From Styela clava (lineage: Eukaryota; Chordata; Ascidiacea; Stolidobranchia; Styelidae): a stretch of 64,000 bases of DNA. The stretch covers positions 7,874,001 to 7,938,000 of the forward strand of contig NC_135260.1 of NCBI RefSeq assembly GCF_964204865.1. Reading direction: 5' to 3'. Shown one piece after another: positions 33,941-45,803 of the stretch. The position numbers were made by a program, and so were the translations under genes. The first letter of the stretch is position 1; the number at the start of each line of letters is the position of its first letter. The notes beneath the pieces are model-generated. The model was not told where the DNA came from. It saw only the letters and a list, made by a program, of their open reading frames with translations, and did not search any database.

Positions 33941-35799
33941 TCTAGATTGAAGTTGTTCAAAAAATATATGATAGTATTTTATCATGAATGATGATTATAC
34001 CCCTTCCGGAATTTCTTCTATAGTACTACCAAAAGTTGATGAACCAAATATAACACAGGTGCAGTGAGGTACCCGTAATCCTCATTTCCAAAGCTGTTTT
34101 AAGTATGTCTGGCGTGTTTTGTGCCTTTTTACAAATAAGACCGCTTATGCAATCTTACGCTTTGGAATTTTTAGTTATTTTCCTCAAGCCCTGCAGGATG
34201 TGGGGGCCATACACAACTCTACCGGAGGGTCAAATGTCTTTGCATGCCTCCATAGGTTGTTTTTCTGTTGCAATTTTCTATTTTCAAATGCATTATATTT
34301 CTTGGAATCACACTGTCACTGATATGTCGCCAGACTTCTGATATCTCCCCGTCTGCTATGGTTGTCCTGTGAATAAATAATAGAAAATTGAGATTAGACG
34401 AATAGTTGAAAGTTTTGCCTTATGTCGGCTTAATTTCTTGATTGATATACTTACTATTTCTGCTATTGCCTCTTGTGCTGCAAGAGTCTCACAATGCTTA
34501 GACAGGTTTGTCCACAACTTTCACATCTGAAGAAAGAGAGGAGATTTATTAATTTTCGTTAAGAATAAATAAAGCAGTCTATATGATTCAGAATGGAAAA
34601 GCTAATAAATCCAATATCTCATGTTTTATTTAAAAAATATTTTACTGAATTTGGTATATAAACCAACTAATAAAAGGGTTTAGTCAGAAAATTACAAGCA
34701 TTCGTGACTCCAAATACTTGAGAAATCAGACTATACAATATAGACCGGTATGAGTGAAATGTTAGGTGAACTTGTTAACACTTTGATTCAATACGCAAAT
34801 AAAAGTGAATGCGTAATAGTATGTTACAATGAGCAGCAATCAACAATGAGTATATATCCTCACTGATTAAAAAAATCTAACTGGAGGTGCATGAACTATT
34901 TGAAACCATAAGGGGTAAGTAAATATGTAATTTCGGCAAATGGGCAACTACGTACCGTACTGATTTAATAACTTCGTAGTATTTGACAAAGGCTGGCTTT
35001 CCCACATGTACTTAACAGTGCGATGCCCGGGTGTGATATACAACAATAGTATTCACCTTACCTTTTACCGATTTCTTTTTACCCCAACTTTCAAAAATAT
35101 CATTAAAATCGACAACAACTGTCAAAGCAGGCACGAACACCATTCGTGCTACGCCTTGAAAGCAGCACACATCCGCTCGTTTTCGTCTCGTCAAGTATGT
35201 GCATTGGAGCGTGCTATCGAATACGATCTTCGGACAAAAATGCCGGAGTTGCGCATCATGTTGTTTAATGTCATTGGTAGCATATAAATATTAGCTCTTG
35301 AACACAGAGATTGGAAAAGTCGCAGATATCAAATTTACTGCAACTTAAAACCATGTCGTACTACTTACTAGATATGTGTTTATTTCACGTTTATTCACGA
35401 GGGACTCTGTTCTCGTGAAATTTATGAACTTGTCCTAGTATATATTGACAGTCCTACCAAGGATAAATTACAATATCAAAGAGAGAATAAAAGTTTCACA
35501 ACCAACAATAATATGTAGTGTGAAAATAACAACACAGAATGCCACAGACAACCACTTGATGCCGGATTTTTTTTTCCGCCAGGAGATAAAAAATCGCCGT
35601 TTCGGTTATTTGGTGATTCAAGGCCGTAGAATACGAATTTATTTGATCAAATCGTAAATATGATCAAACCCCTATATGCTATATAAGAATTTTTTTTTGT
35701 CACGAGATCGATAGCTGCCATCGTCGGGAATGGAAGTTTCAGAGCTAATTTCCAATTGATTGAAAATGGGGCATAATCCGAACGTAAAACAATAAATTT
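33941..35799. other. Intergenic, possible spliced transcript
   Basis: No recognised gene. Good splice signals on the minus strand are described separately (34366-35194). Elsewhere there is only AT-rich DNA with short ORFs. Confidence 0.3.
34366..35194 (-). other. Candidate spliced transcript of unknown coding status
   Basis: Three minus-strand segments have good splice signals: an ORF-bearing exon ending at 35062 with donor AAAG|GTAAGG (ATG at 35194 or 35143); a 72 nt exon 34526-34455 with acceptor CTTCAG and donor GTAAGTATAT; and a last segment from 34366 after TTATTCACAG. The first exon could encode MVFVPALTVVVDFNDIFESW and onward. Joining it to the 72 nt exon gives a stop after nine more residues, so no long protein results. 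It may be non-coding, mis-modelled, or chance. Confidence 0.25.
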
Positions 35800-36295
35800 A
35801 TTTCAGATTTACATTATCAGTCATTTCGATGACTATGTCGGCACTAGCTCCGAGATCAGGGTAACCAGACACAGGATGTATCTTTCCAGTACTGTATATA
35901 ATTTAAAGTTGTGTACCAAACCATCTGTTCCACACAACATAAAGATTTGATAACCTCATTTTTGGGAAAATATTGTTTCAGGTTCAGCCCTGACTTCCCA
36001 GTAAACGGAATAATCAGCTTGTCTATACATAAAAATAGTTCTCGATGCAATAGTATAAATTGTGCTTCAAGCATTTCTAATGGGGGACTGATTTTGATCA
36101 ATCTATCTTGACAAAAATCAGCATCGCCATGAGGTAACTCGTTGTTATTGCAATAAAACATTTTTTATTTTCTCGATCGATCACCATTGCATCGGCGACC
36201 CAGTTGGTTTTTGTTTTCGCAGTCCAAAACATACGTGTTCTGGGTAGACGAAAAATAAGCACGTAAACGACCAGGCCGGAAAATCTCTCCATTTC
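35800..36295 (-). pseudogene. piggyBac transposase relic (DDE region)
   Basis: Minus-strand frames from about 36292 to 35800 carry piggyBac (DDE_Tnp_1_7) features in order: RMFWTAKTKTNWVADAM; then, after a frame change near 36161, LIKISPPLEMLEAQF; LCIDKLIIPFTGKSGLNLKQ with YFPK; and, in a further frame, DLGASADIVIEMT. FTGKSGLNLKQYFPK corresponds to the well-conserved FKGRSxLKQYxPxK motif. At least two frame changes make it non-functional. No TTAA-flanked termini were identified. Confidence 0.7.
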
Positions 36296-36369
36296 TGGAA
36301 TTGTAAGGTGTTTAGCCTTAGAGGGATCGCTTTGGCTCGCATAAATATTGGTTTCCGCAACTATTGATG

Positions 36370-36595
36370 CATGAGGATAGAATAGACATATTTATCCCGG
36401 GAGAAGAAAGCCGATAATACCTCTTAATCATATGGCAAACCACGGCCTCTCGTCCAGTTACTAGTTCATGTCGGGTATAGGTCTTATGGGATTAGTTAGC
36501 CAGGTATTTGTTTTCAGATGCATGGACTTGGCAGTGAAGGAAGCCGTAACCGAACAGCAGTTACATGAACCATTCTACGGTGGACGAGGAGTCAA
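36370..36595 (-). repeat. tRNA-derived SINE body, copy A
   Basis: The reverse complement aligns with 63215-63430: GGTT-CAYGTAAC-CGCT, then ACTAATCCCATA..CCCGAC, GGACGAGAG.CCGTGGTT and CCCGGGATAAAT. The tRNA-like head is not evident in this copy, so it is 5'-truncated. Confidence 0.6.
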
Positions 36596-36786
36596 GCAAT
36601 ACACACATAATTAACCTCGCATGGGGTCAAGAAAATAGTCCAAATTATCGAGTCAAAAAATAATTTAAAATGTATAATTGGTGCTCGCACTAGCTGTTTC
36701 CGATTCATACTGACGGCCTTTCTATACAGGCAGATTTCGTACTGATTCTGGGTCACTTTTCTGCATAAATCTCCATACGGGCTTCT

Positions 36787-38476
36787 AGTGGCGCAGCCAG
36801 GGGGGTCGAAACCCCTCCCTTTTAGATTTTTTGTAAAGTGAAAAAGTTGCCGATAACACGTGCAATTGCCTTCTGCTAAAATCGCAGTTCGTTTTCATAT
36901 CAATGCGGCATGTTATTTATGCCGTGAACGCCCTTTACATTGGTGTTTATTCTCTTTAAATCACAAATTTGTGCCGCGGGAACAATGATAATTATTTTAT
37001 TTTTGTACCCGCACGGAAATGTGAAAACTGAAAAAGCGTGCAATTGCCTTCTGCTAAAATCGCCCATGTTTTCATCAGCGTGTTATTTAGGCCGTCAACG
37101 CCTTACGTCGGTTTTTATTCTTTCTAAATCATAAATTTGTGCCACGATAAACATGATAATTATTTTATTTTTGTACTTTGCACGGAATTGTGAATTATTA
37201 TACGTTCATCGGTGGCGAGGTTCTAAAGACAAAAGAAGGAGCAAAACCGCGATCTAAATCTGATTGAAAAGCGGCATTATAAAATACTGAAAATAAAACC
37301 GTAAACAATATAAGTTTTGTTTAGTCCCGGACAGTCTAAAAATGCCTTTCTAGTCGCAAAATCGCAAAATTTCGTGTGCCTACGGCGCACATTATGTTTG
37401 GTCGCCGTTTAGGAACATACCGTCACTAAAATCGAAACACGGTTAATTGTGGGTGGGATTTGCCTTTCATCCGTTACTTTAAAATTGTCGTAGAAAATTT
37501 TCCTGTTATCATTAAACAAGGTTGAAAACGCGATTTTTTTCTCGGTTTGTGATGATATATAAGATAATTAATCCGAAGTATATCCATCAATTTTTATCGT
37601 ACTGAAGTAAATTTTACTCCATGAGAATTTACAGCAGATTTACGGATTTTTCAGGAGATTTTATCTTTAAAAATAATCGGAGTGTCAGCATTGCGATTGA
37701 ACGGAGTCAATGTTACAAGCAAATCTCAAATTTATCGAATTTGCAAAATAGAAAAAATACGGATCAGAACAATATATGATAGGCGACGGGCAGTTACCAC
37801 AAATTTTTATTTTTATGTCGGCAAATGGCCGAGGTATTTTAAAATTGTGAATTGTAAATGCAAACGCTGGTAAAATTGAAGACAATTAAATTAATAAAGC
37901 AATTTAAGACATTTTAAATATGCCCTTATCGGTCACGAATTGATTACTTTGCGCAACAGAAAAATCATTTTTCGTTGTAAACGTCGGCTCTTTTAACAAG
38001 TGGCGTAATCGCGGCGATGAATATGTATTTTTGATTTAACGATATACTTCAAATGCATTTTTATTGTACAAAATAAAATTGTACTTTTCGGGATTTTATA
38101 TCAGTTATTGAGATTTTTCTAACGGCGATAACGAGTTGGCAAGATTCCAAAAATACGTAATAAAATTAAATACACCGTTTGTCTCATATTTTTATGTCCA
38201 CCGATCTCCGTGGCATTTCAGAGAACTAATATTTTAATTTTGACGTAAGAAGAAGCAACCGCGAGTTACGTTGGACAAAATTAAACTAATATATAAAGAC
38301 ATTTTAGAATTTTGTAGTTGTCAGTGATTGAATATTTCACGCGACAAGAATAATCATTATACACTGAAAAGACGTCCCTTTTACGAGCGCGTAATGCGAA
38401 GACTGTTACAGACCGCAATGGGAATTTATGATTATGACCCCCCCCCCCCTTTTGAAAATCCTGGCTGCGCGCCTGC
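36787..38476. mobile_element. 1.69 kb non-autonomous element with GGCGCAGCCAGG termini
   Basis: Left end AGTGGCGCAGCCAGGGGGG and right end CCTGGCTGCGCGCCTGC form inverted repeats sharing GCAGCCAGG. Flanks GGGCTTCT (36779-36786) and GGGCTTCC (38477-38484) are a 7-of-8 target duplication. The left part contains a 178 bp tandem duplication. The right end is preceded by a run of 12 C and TTTTGAAAATCC. No transposase ORF is present. The superfamily is uncertain; an 8 bp duplication favours hAT. Confidence 0.7.
36838..37198. repeat. Tandem duplication, period about 178 bp
   Basis: Units 36838-37020 and 37021-37198 share GTGCAATTGCCTTCTGCTAA, TGTTATTTAKGCCGT, and ATGATAATTATTTTATTTTT with small differences. 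It lies inside the 36787-38476 element. Confidence 0.75.
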
Positions 38477-38849
38477 GGGCTTCCTACGTCAACTTCAACC
38501 ACTTCAGAAACTGGCCATTTTCTTTTCCCTGGTTCATGGACATATCCTAAACCATCTGAACTTTCTGACTGGACTGTGGAATTTTCTTCGTGATAAATTG
38601 TCAAAGTCCTCGATGTTCCCCTAATCATACATGATTTAACCGTTATATTCGTTCCAATTATTGCTTGTTTTCAGCCCCAGGCAGTTATCCACTGGTATGT
38701 TCTGGCTTTTATCTTTCAGTAGAAATTTTTGATGTGACAAACAATATCCAACCAGCTTTTTAAGATGTTGAGTTAACATTAATGCTAGTACGTATTAGAT
38801 TGTCTCCTACATTGCATGCAAAACAAAAAAAATGTTATGAAATGGACCT

Positions 38850-38945
38850 ACTAGGAGTCGAACCTCAGACCTAATACCTGAAAATACCAAATAGGATCCA
38901 TTAATTTAACCAACTTATAAAGTCAACCCTCCAATGAGTAGCTTT
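38850..38945 (-). repeat. tRNA-like sequence (SINE head or tRNA pseudogene)
   Basis: On the minus strand a perfect B-box GGTTCGACTCC follows about 50 nt after an A-box-like AAGTTGGTTAAATTAATGG. The acceptor arms do not pair convincingly, so a working tRNA gene is unlikely. Confidence 0.4.
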
Positions 38946-40234
38946 TTTATTCCTTATTTACATACGTTCAATTGTGAATCTTAATAGTGAACTTGGGGGA
39001 GCTGACTCTGATGACCTTATGGTTGTATCGCTCCGTCCAGTCTATACCGAATTAACTTGTATATTGTAATTAACTATATTGTATATATTTTTTCGTATAC
39101 CATTGTTTGTTTTCTGGTTGACGAAACAACAAATCACTCTCTCTCTCACCACTAGGCATAATCTCTATTTTTTGGTGGTACATATTCATTGTCTTCACTA
39201 ACAGCCCCATTAGGTGGAAGGCGGATTCTCATTCTTATCCATTTTTTTATTATCACAGTTAACGTATTGCTGCTGACTGAATTGATAAACTAGGAAGCCG
39301 GGGAACGTCTATGATTGTCTCCGAGTACCGTAACATTTTGTAATTTCGGGCGAAAGTTAGCAAAAGTATTTTTTTATATTTATTATATTTATAATAGCTT
39401 GTGAATTTTTAACACCTTTATATATATAACATCAAAACTAATAGATATTCTTTTTTTATAATTAATACTAAAAAATATAAATAATGGTCAATCATTATGG
39501 ATTATGGAAACTACATGACGGACATATCAATGGGATACTATGGACAATACAATCAATGGAATGTAATGAAATGTTTTGTTATTTATGTATACCTGATTAT
39601 TGTTATTCATTTATTATATTATGATTTTTATTTATTGCATAATCCACATTGTGGAATCATAAAAAAAAAAAAAGTTAGCAAAAGCAATTGCCGCAGGGTT
39701 TCTCACCTTGCAGATTGCAGCAAAAGAGATAGTCGCATGATTTTCCATTTCTGCATTTACTGACTTCAGGACTTTGCGCGGCCAGGATGGGTTCTGCAGG
39801 TGGATGGGTTGCTTTCCAGGTCTTACGTTGGAAGCAGTTAGACTTATGAAAGTACCTGTAGCAATTTTCTCAGATTTCGAATTTTGTTCGTTATCGTCTG
39901 ATCGTAGGTAACTTCAGAACTTACTCAACTATACTGTTTTTTGTAATTTCATAACCAGGTTATCTGGTAGCATGCAAAGTCTTGTTTTGACCAAGGCTAC
40001 ATTAATAAGCATGACACGTGGGTAGATAAACCAAAATCTCACAGTGACTCTGGCACACCTTGCTGCTCTGGTGAATCTTGACTTGATTTCATCTTGACTC
40101 TGGATTCAAGAAAGATTTGTTCACAATTTCGAAAAAATTTTGAGCAATAATTTGTGTATCACATGCATATTTTTATTTAGGGTATTCTTTTCGGATACCG
40201 CAGACCTATTCATTCGCTAATTACTATAAATTGA
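38946..40234. other. Intergenic upstream of PIPOX
   Basis: No gene seen. AT-rich simple sequence around 39370-39480. No TATA box or other promoter motif could be assigned with confidence. Confidence 0.35.
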
Positions 40235-43200
40235 ATGGACGCTGATGTGATAGTTGTTGGTGGGGGAGTGGTAGGTTTATGGACTGCTTATCATCTCAAT
40301 GCAAAGGGTGTAAAATCTATACTCTTTGAACAGGTGTGCAATTTGTAGTTTTCATTCTTTGAAGTCTAATAATCTAGTTTTTGTGATTCACTACCCGGGA
40401 AGTGGTTCAAAATAAGATATCCTGTTTCAATTTAGTTCCCATATCCTCACACAAGAGGAAGTTCACATGGCCAATCAAGAATCACAAGAACATCATATAT
40501 TGATAAAGAGTATGCTTCACTCATGCCTGAAGCCCACAGAAGATGGAGAGAATTAGAAAAACAGAGTGGTCGAAAACTACTGATGTATGTTGATTTTTTG
40601 TATTGCTTCAAAAATGTTGCAATATCCTAAAGACTTTACTTTTTAAGCTTGGTATATCTGTATATAGAACAGTAATTCTTGTAATCATTTATGGATTTCT
40701 CAATAACTAATACCTTTATAATAGTAAAGTTGTTATTCCTATTGATTTTACATTTTTGATTCAGTCATAATCATATCGATTTTTGTTTAGAAAGTTAGTA
40801 TTTAGTGCGGTATGACAGTATGAGCAATTGTAAACAACATTGTTTGAATTGCTGCATTGACTGTAGTCACTCTTTTCTTATTTCATTTTGAGGGCTTGAT
40901 ATCGAATTACATTCTTAAATGCAAGGATGGGATTCTCATACTTATCTCTGGGAGAGAAAAGGCGATAAGACGGCCTAATTATTTGGCTCAACCACGGCTC
41001 AGGATACTCGAAGGTTCGATGGCAACGCTTGTACGATGCTCCCACCGCCGTAAAAATTGTATTTTACCAAACTACACCAATGAGGGACAGTTGATTGATC
41101 TTTGACTGGCTGTACATTCTGCAACACATTTTGATTAGCAATGCAATATCTATAATTTTTAACATCCCAGCTTCCATATCAAATTAGCATAGACTGTTAT
41201 CTTCTCATGAAATTATGATTACCCTCAATCCACTTGATTAGAATATAATACGGTACTCGTTACCCCAGGATCTAGCTTCAATCAGAACACATTTTTTCAG
41301 AGACACCGGACTTGTAACACTGTGGGATGCTAGACAAAGTATGAATGAATTCAATTGCATGCTGAGCAATCTAAAAAAACTTGGTGTATCTCATGAGATC
41401 CTCTCCGGGAAGGATTTGGCAAAACGTCATCCTGGTTTCTCTGAGAAGCTTCAATATACCGGAATATTGGAAAGCGATGCTGGTTTGCTTCGGGCAGATA
41501 ATTGTACTGCTGCCTTGCGAGTAAGAGTTTTGTTTGGTATTGGAAGTAGGATTGACTTTTTCATATCTATCCGAAAAGAGTTAGAACTTGATAAGACAGT
41601 TTATTCTGACGACATATTGCAGCCTCCTGTTCGGCATAAGTTATCCATTTCCTAATGCATGGACTTGCAGACATTCAGTCTTGTCAATCAACTATCTAGG
41701 TGTTTTAAGTATGCTGAAATCAGAATCATGTAAACCTATTGCGTCATGCTAATTTGTTGCAACGTTCTTGCCATGCCTTGCGTGGGATTCGTGTTGCAGG
41801 ACTTCTCACTACTGGAGGATGGTTAACATAACCGTTGTTCAGCCATTGTTATCACCTCAGGTTCATGCATCTGAGACAAAATTTGGTTTGCTTTAAGATT
41901 GAATCATCCTACTGGCCTAATTGATTCATATCAGGCTTATTAGCACATTTTAATTCAAGGATGTGCTTTGTGACGTCTTATGTTGACATTGACATGTTTT
42001 GTTCGTACAAGAAAGAGAGAGCCAATGTGTTGTAAAAATTGATTGCTTGGTTTTACCTCTCATTTAATAATAGTGTTTGTTGTTCAAAAGATTTACATCA
42101 TAAATTTTTTTTTTTTTCGTTCAAGGATTGGTATACATCACATGGTGGTGAACTGCATGATAGTGATCCTGTGCTACATTTGGATGTAATCAATGATTCC
42201 AGAATCGAAGTCAAAACATCAGTGAAAACTTATCTTTGTAAATCAGTTGTATTGACTTGTGGACCTTATATCAATAGTATTTTATCAACTGTCAATTTAA
42301 AACTTCCAGTACAGGTAACATGCATTGCTTTCTTTTTTTTTAATGTGCAATCATCTTTCATCGCTATCTGATGTTTTATGATAAATTGAGAGAAATATGA
42401 TAGAAATGCAGCATCTAAATGCCTGACCATCTCTTTTTAGACGAAACGTATCCTCGTACACTACTGGAAAGATGAAACTACATCTTCTAATTATTCCCTC
42501 GCAAATAATTTTCCTGAAGTAATTCTGATGTTAAAAGGGGGAGAAACGTACTCACTTCCATCGTATGAATACCCAGGTTTAATGAAAGTAAGATTTCACA
42601 TCTGTGTTTCACAGACAAACACCTATTTCAGAAAAAATCAGGAGTTTTTTTTATGAAATTTGAACTACTTGAACCAGTGAAATTTTCAAAAATCTTTTTC
42701 TACTTTTCCAATGTTGCTTGGTATTTTAAATAAATATTTCAAAATTCAAGATATGCTATCATGGTGGATCTACTGTTGATCCAAAAGCAAGAGATTCTGA
42801 AATAACTTATGATATTGATGACAAAAATGATCGTGTACAACATCTGAAAGAGATAATTAGTGAAACCTTCCCTGGGATTGATTCATCCTCACCTGCTATT
42901 GAAGAAATCTGCATGTATACAGTGAGTTGATCTTCGAATATATTATAAGTATTAAACTTGAAGCATGCTGCATGCATATATGAATATACATACTTCTAAG
43001 GATGGAAATGAATTCCCACCCATCTGAATTGCCCTGTTGAGTGAATCTATATGATTTGTATTATTTTGTCCCAGGGAACGCCCGACTCAAAATTTATTTT
43101 GGATTTCCATCCGAATCACACAAATGTTGTTATTGGTGCTGGATTTTCAGGTATGCTTTTTTTGCCTTGCCAGATTACTGAAATTTGGCATGTGGTTCAT

Positions 43201-43555
43201 AGTACCATCTTATGTAAATAGTATCCGTATTCTACACGAATTTTTTTAATTTAATCATTTAATTAATTTTCTTAAATGTGGCCTCTTTCTCCTGGAGAAA
43301 TTACATTTATATCTAGTGCTTTTATGCAGGAAACAGCCTCTCATGCTCTGCAATCACGACTTGTGTGTCACTGTTAAAATGAAATCTATATTATACTGAT
43401 AGTGAACTTGTTTGCTTTTTTTGTTGTTAGGTCATGGTTTCAAAACATCACCTTCAGTCGGTCATATTCTTGCAAACATGGCAGTTGGGCAGAAAACTTC
43501 ATATAAATTGGAACCGTTTTCAATGAAAAGATTCAAAAATATTTCAAAATTGTGA
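40235..43555 (+). CDS. PIPOX: Peroxisomal sarcosine/pipecolate oxidase, 8 exons, 391 aa
   Basis: Exons: 40235-40333, 40436-40584, 41301-41520, 42126-42314, 42441-42587, 42751-42921, 43075-43150, 43431-43555. All have GT-AG boundaries and phases agree, giving 391 residues (human PIPOX is 390). The N-terminus has the FAD dinucleotide motif (VIVVGGGVVGLWTAYHL). Exon 2 carries RGSSHGQSRITR. Exon 6 ends EEICMYT, and exon 7 continues GTPDSKFILDFHP; this Cys is the expected covalent flavin attachment site of the MSOX/PIPOX family. GAGFSGHGFKTSPSVG spans exons 7 and 8. The C-terminus is SKL, a canonical PTS1 signal, placing the enzyme in peroxisomes. It should oxidise sarcosine and/or L-pipecolate, producing hydrogen peroxide. 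Introns 2 and 3 contain SINE pieces. Poly(A) signals AATAAA lie at 43882 and 43967. Confidence 0.95.
40925..41070 (-). repeat. SINE body fragment in PIPOX intron 2
   Basis: CTTATCTCTGGGAGAGAAAA, then GGCGATAAGACGGCCTAATT and GGCTCAACCACGG, match the reverse complement of the 3' half of the SINE at 63139-63440. Confidence 0.5.
41764..41880 (+). repeat. SINE fragment in PIPOX intron 3
   Basis: GCGTGGGATTCGTGTTGCAG, then ACTGGAGGATGGTTAACATA, resemble the B-box region and body of the SINE at 63139-63440 (TAGGGTGGTTCACGTAACC). Confidence 0.45.
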
Positions 43556-43881
43556 TGGTTCCCAATCTTGCTTTGCAAGTTTGTCATGCCTTCTGATTAG
43601 GTTTTGCTTATCACAGATAATATTTGATTGCGAATGATTACCGGTATTTACCTTGGTGAATTCAAACTCACAAATTTCATGGTGTAATTGAAAATATCCT
43701 TCACTTTCATTTTACTTGAAAGAAGATTTATTCAGGTGCTAATATTGTCATCACTCGTTTGATTATTCATGAACTGGCAGAATCTACAATCTCATGAAGT
43801 TTTTTTCTTGAATTTTTTATTAGTTGAACAGATCATAATATTGTAATCATTTTCAAATACTGTATATAGATAATTGTGCAC

Positions 43882-43972
43882 AATAAAACTGCACTTATGC
43901 AATCAGTACCTTAAACTTTGTCTAGGACAGTCTTAGGTAAGATAGATTATTATCGGTACCACATTAAATAAA
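43882..43972 (+). terminator. PIPOX: Candidate poly(A) signals of PIPOX
   Basis: AATAAA hexamers at 43882-43887 and 43967-43972 lie 330-420 nt downstream of the stop codon. Confidence 0.5.
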
Positions 43973-45341
43973 GCTTATTGTCGTTATTGAGAACATATGC
44001 GTTAGCGACCTCCCTGCATCTTGATCTCCCCCCCCCCCTCAAGTTGCATTGGGGGAAGGTTTTTGAATTTGTCTAATAATGACAAGCATTTAAAAATGTC
44101 AAATCTCTTGAGGTTGCTTCCTGATGAATCATATTTAGCAGGGCCGGATTTATCAAAACACAATGAGGGCTGTAACCAAGGGGCCTTGGACAAACAAACC
44201 AAAATCACGAAACACACCTTGCCTATATTAAATTCATGGCTAGTTGTAAAGGGAGGTTAAATACAACAGGCGGAAATAGACAAATCGTCCATATCAGTGC
44301 TCACTACAGCCGAAGTGAATTGAAAGCGAAAGCTCGAAATTTTTTCATTTAGTCATGTCTTTTGCGCGTTTGAACGACAAGGAATACTTTTTTAATAATA
44401 ATTCTTAGGAGGTGTCAATTGTGGCTAAAATTTGTAGGAGACATCTGTTTAAGTTTAGTTTATTTAGTTTCGAAAAGTAATGCGGGGGCCACTCAAAACT
44501 CTTCTGGGGGCTACGAATTGGACGACCCTGATGTATATAGAGTATAGACAAACCGGTAAGTGTTTTTAATGGAACACCACCTTTCCCAGCGCTTCTTTGT
44601 ATTAGTACAGAGTTACAATACAATTCATGGTGCAACTCATTCAAGTATTTTGATAAACGTCGCAGTAGTGAGTCCAACGACACTCCATTTTTGCATCCAA
44701 ATGATAAATATCCAGGCTTGTCCATGGGAATGGGATTCCCATGGCAAACGTCCTATTAGGCCGCGAGCCGAGGCCCTGAAAAACGCCTAGAAAGTGAGTT
44801 TCGTAGCGCACATCAGGTAACTACCTGAAAATGATTTTAAAATGTTCCTTAGAAATTTGGCAACAAATTTTGCCTTGTTCCCACTTCCAAAAGTTGCACG
44901 TTTTACGGAAAAGGCGCTTTTACTACAAGAAATATGTGCTACGATCTGTCCTATATTCTCTACATTTTCGGCAATGAACAATGACTTCTGCATGACGTAA
45001 CAATTGAATCGAATCAGCTGTTAGCGAGCGGATGAATATTAGTTATTACTGCTCGACCTTGCGTTGAGTTGGGCAGCCTTTCCATAGCCCTGTTTAGTTA
45101 TTATTAGTTAAGTTATGCTAAGACGTTGTTGAAAAATGTATAAGTAAGTTATCAAACACTTGTAGATCCCTACCACGGATATGGGCCGTGAGACGAAGCC
45201 TTGAAAACGCCCAGAAAATGAGTTTCGTAGCGCACATCTGGTAACTAAGTAAATTCTTCAGTTTTGTGTGAAAATGAACATACTGAACGCATTACATCTT
45301 GTTCCACAATCCTGATGCGAAATTGAATATAAGAGGTTCCC
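43973..45341. other. Intergenic mosaic of hAT ends and dispersed repeats
   Basis: CAGGGCCGGATTTATC near 44141 and GAATTGGACGACCCTG near 44516-44531 are hAT-like termini facing each other but with different sequences, so they belong to two elements. From 44758 the dispersed repeat described separately begins. No host gene. Confidence 0.4.
44758..45120 (-). repeat. Dispersed repeat, inverted relative to 50490-50880
   Basis: The segment after GAGTTTCGTAGCGCACAT matches the reverse complement of 50490-50860, including AATGATTTTAAAATGTTCCT and CCACTTCCAAAAGTTGCACG. A further partial copy lies at 45181-45245 (GAGTTTCGTAGCGCACATCT). Confidence 0.7.
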
Positions 45342-45440
45342 GTGTAGCGAATGTGCATTGTGTAACTATGGATTATAATGTATTTTACCCTTTCATATTA
45401 ATAGCATGTAATATTTCACAAAATAGGCCGCATTATGTTT
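45342..45440. repeat. 99 bp fragment identical to the start of the 46700 LTR
   Basis: GTGTAGCGAATGTGCATTGT onward to GCCGCATTATGTTT is identical by eye to 46701-46799. At 45441 it switches abruptly into Ty3/Gypsy integrase sequence. Confidence 0.75.
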
Positions 45441-45803
45441 ACCTCCACGTTTCAAAACTTTGAATGGTCCTTCGTAGAAGTTTTCTAGTCCTCTTCTTGA
45501 TCGGCTGATTTTAATAAAAACATGGGTACAATTTCTTAAGTCCTTTGGTACATAAGTTTTCCTTGCAGGTTGTTTGCGTGTTGGATTTGAATCGAGATTT
45601 CTGAAAAATCTTTTAAGTTTATTTACATATGTATGATGGTCGGCACACGTTTCTTCTGGCTGCGGATCCACGAATTGGCCTGGAAGGCGCAAGGTTGATC
45701 CATATACTAATTCAGCAGGGCTGAAACCCAAATCTTCTTTAACGACTGATCGGATACCAAGTAAAACAAATCCCAAATTCGGAAACCAGTCAGATGCGAG
45801 CAC
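45441..45803 (-). pseudogene. Ty3/Gypsy integrase C-terminal fragment
   Basis: The minus-strand ORF contains VLLGIRSVVKEDLGFSPAEL, then VYGSTLRLPGQF and YVPKDLRNCTHVFIKISRSR, ending GPFKVLKRGGK. These are the end of the integrase core and the GPY/F module of Ty3/Gypsy elements. It lacks the catalytic core and reads on into LTR sequence before stopping. Its orientation is opposite to the polypurine tract and LTR at 46690-47095, so the locus is rearranged. Confidence 0.75.

Larger units (their letters stand above)
36620..38628 (-). other. Unidentified ORF interrupted by the 36787-38476 element
   Basis: The minus-strand ORF 38628-38477 contains HEENSTVQSESSDGLGYVHE and KRKWPVSEVVEVDVGS. If the element and one target copy are removed, the same frame continues in the left flank as YGDLCRKVTQNQYEICLYRK and onward without a stop for over 50 codons. 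A candidate donor GTCAGT follows the YRKA codons. I do not recognise the protein. It could be an exon of a host gene or the upstream part of the nearby piggyBac relic. Confidence 0.35.

Noticed and set aside
35006-35287. 93-codon plus-strand ORF
   Set aside because: No motif, no splice or repeat support; the opposite strand has better exon signals.
44405-44725. 106-codon minus-strand ORF
   Set aside because: It overlaps hAT-like terminal sequence near 44516-44531 and has no recognisable domain.
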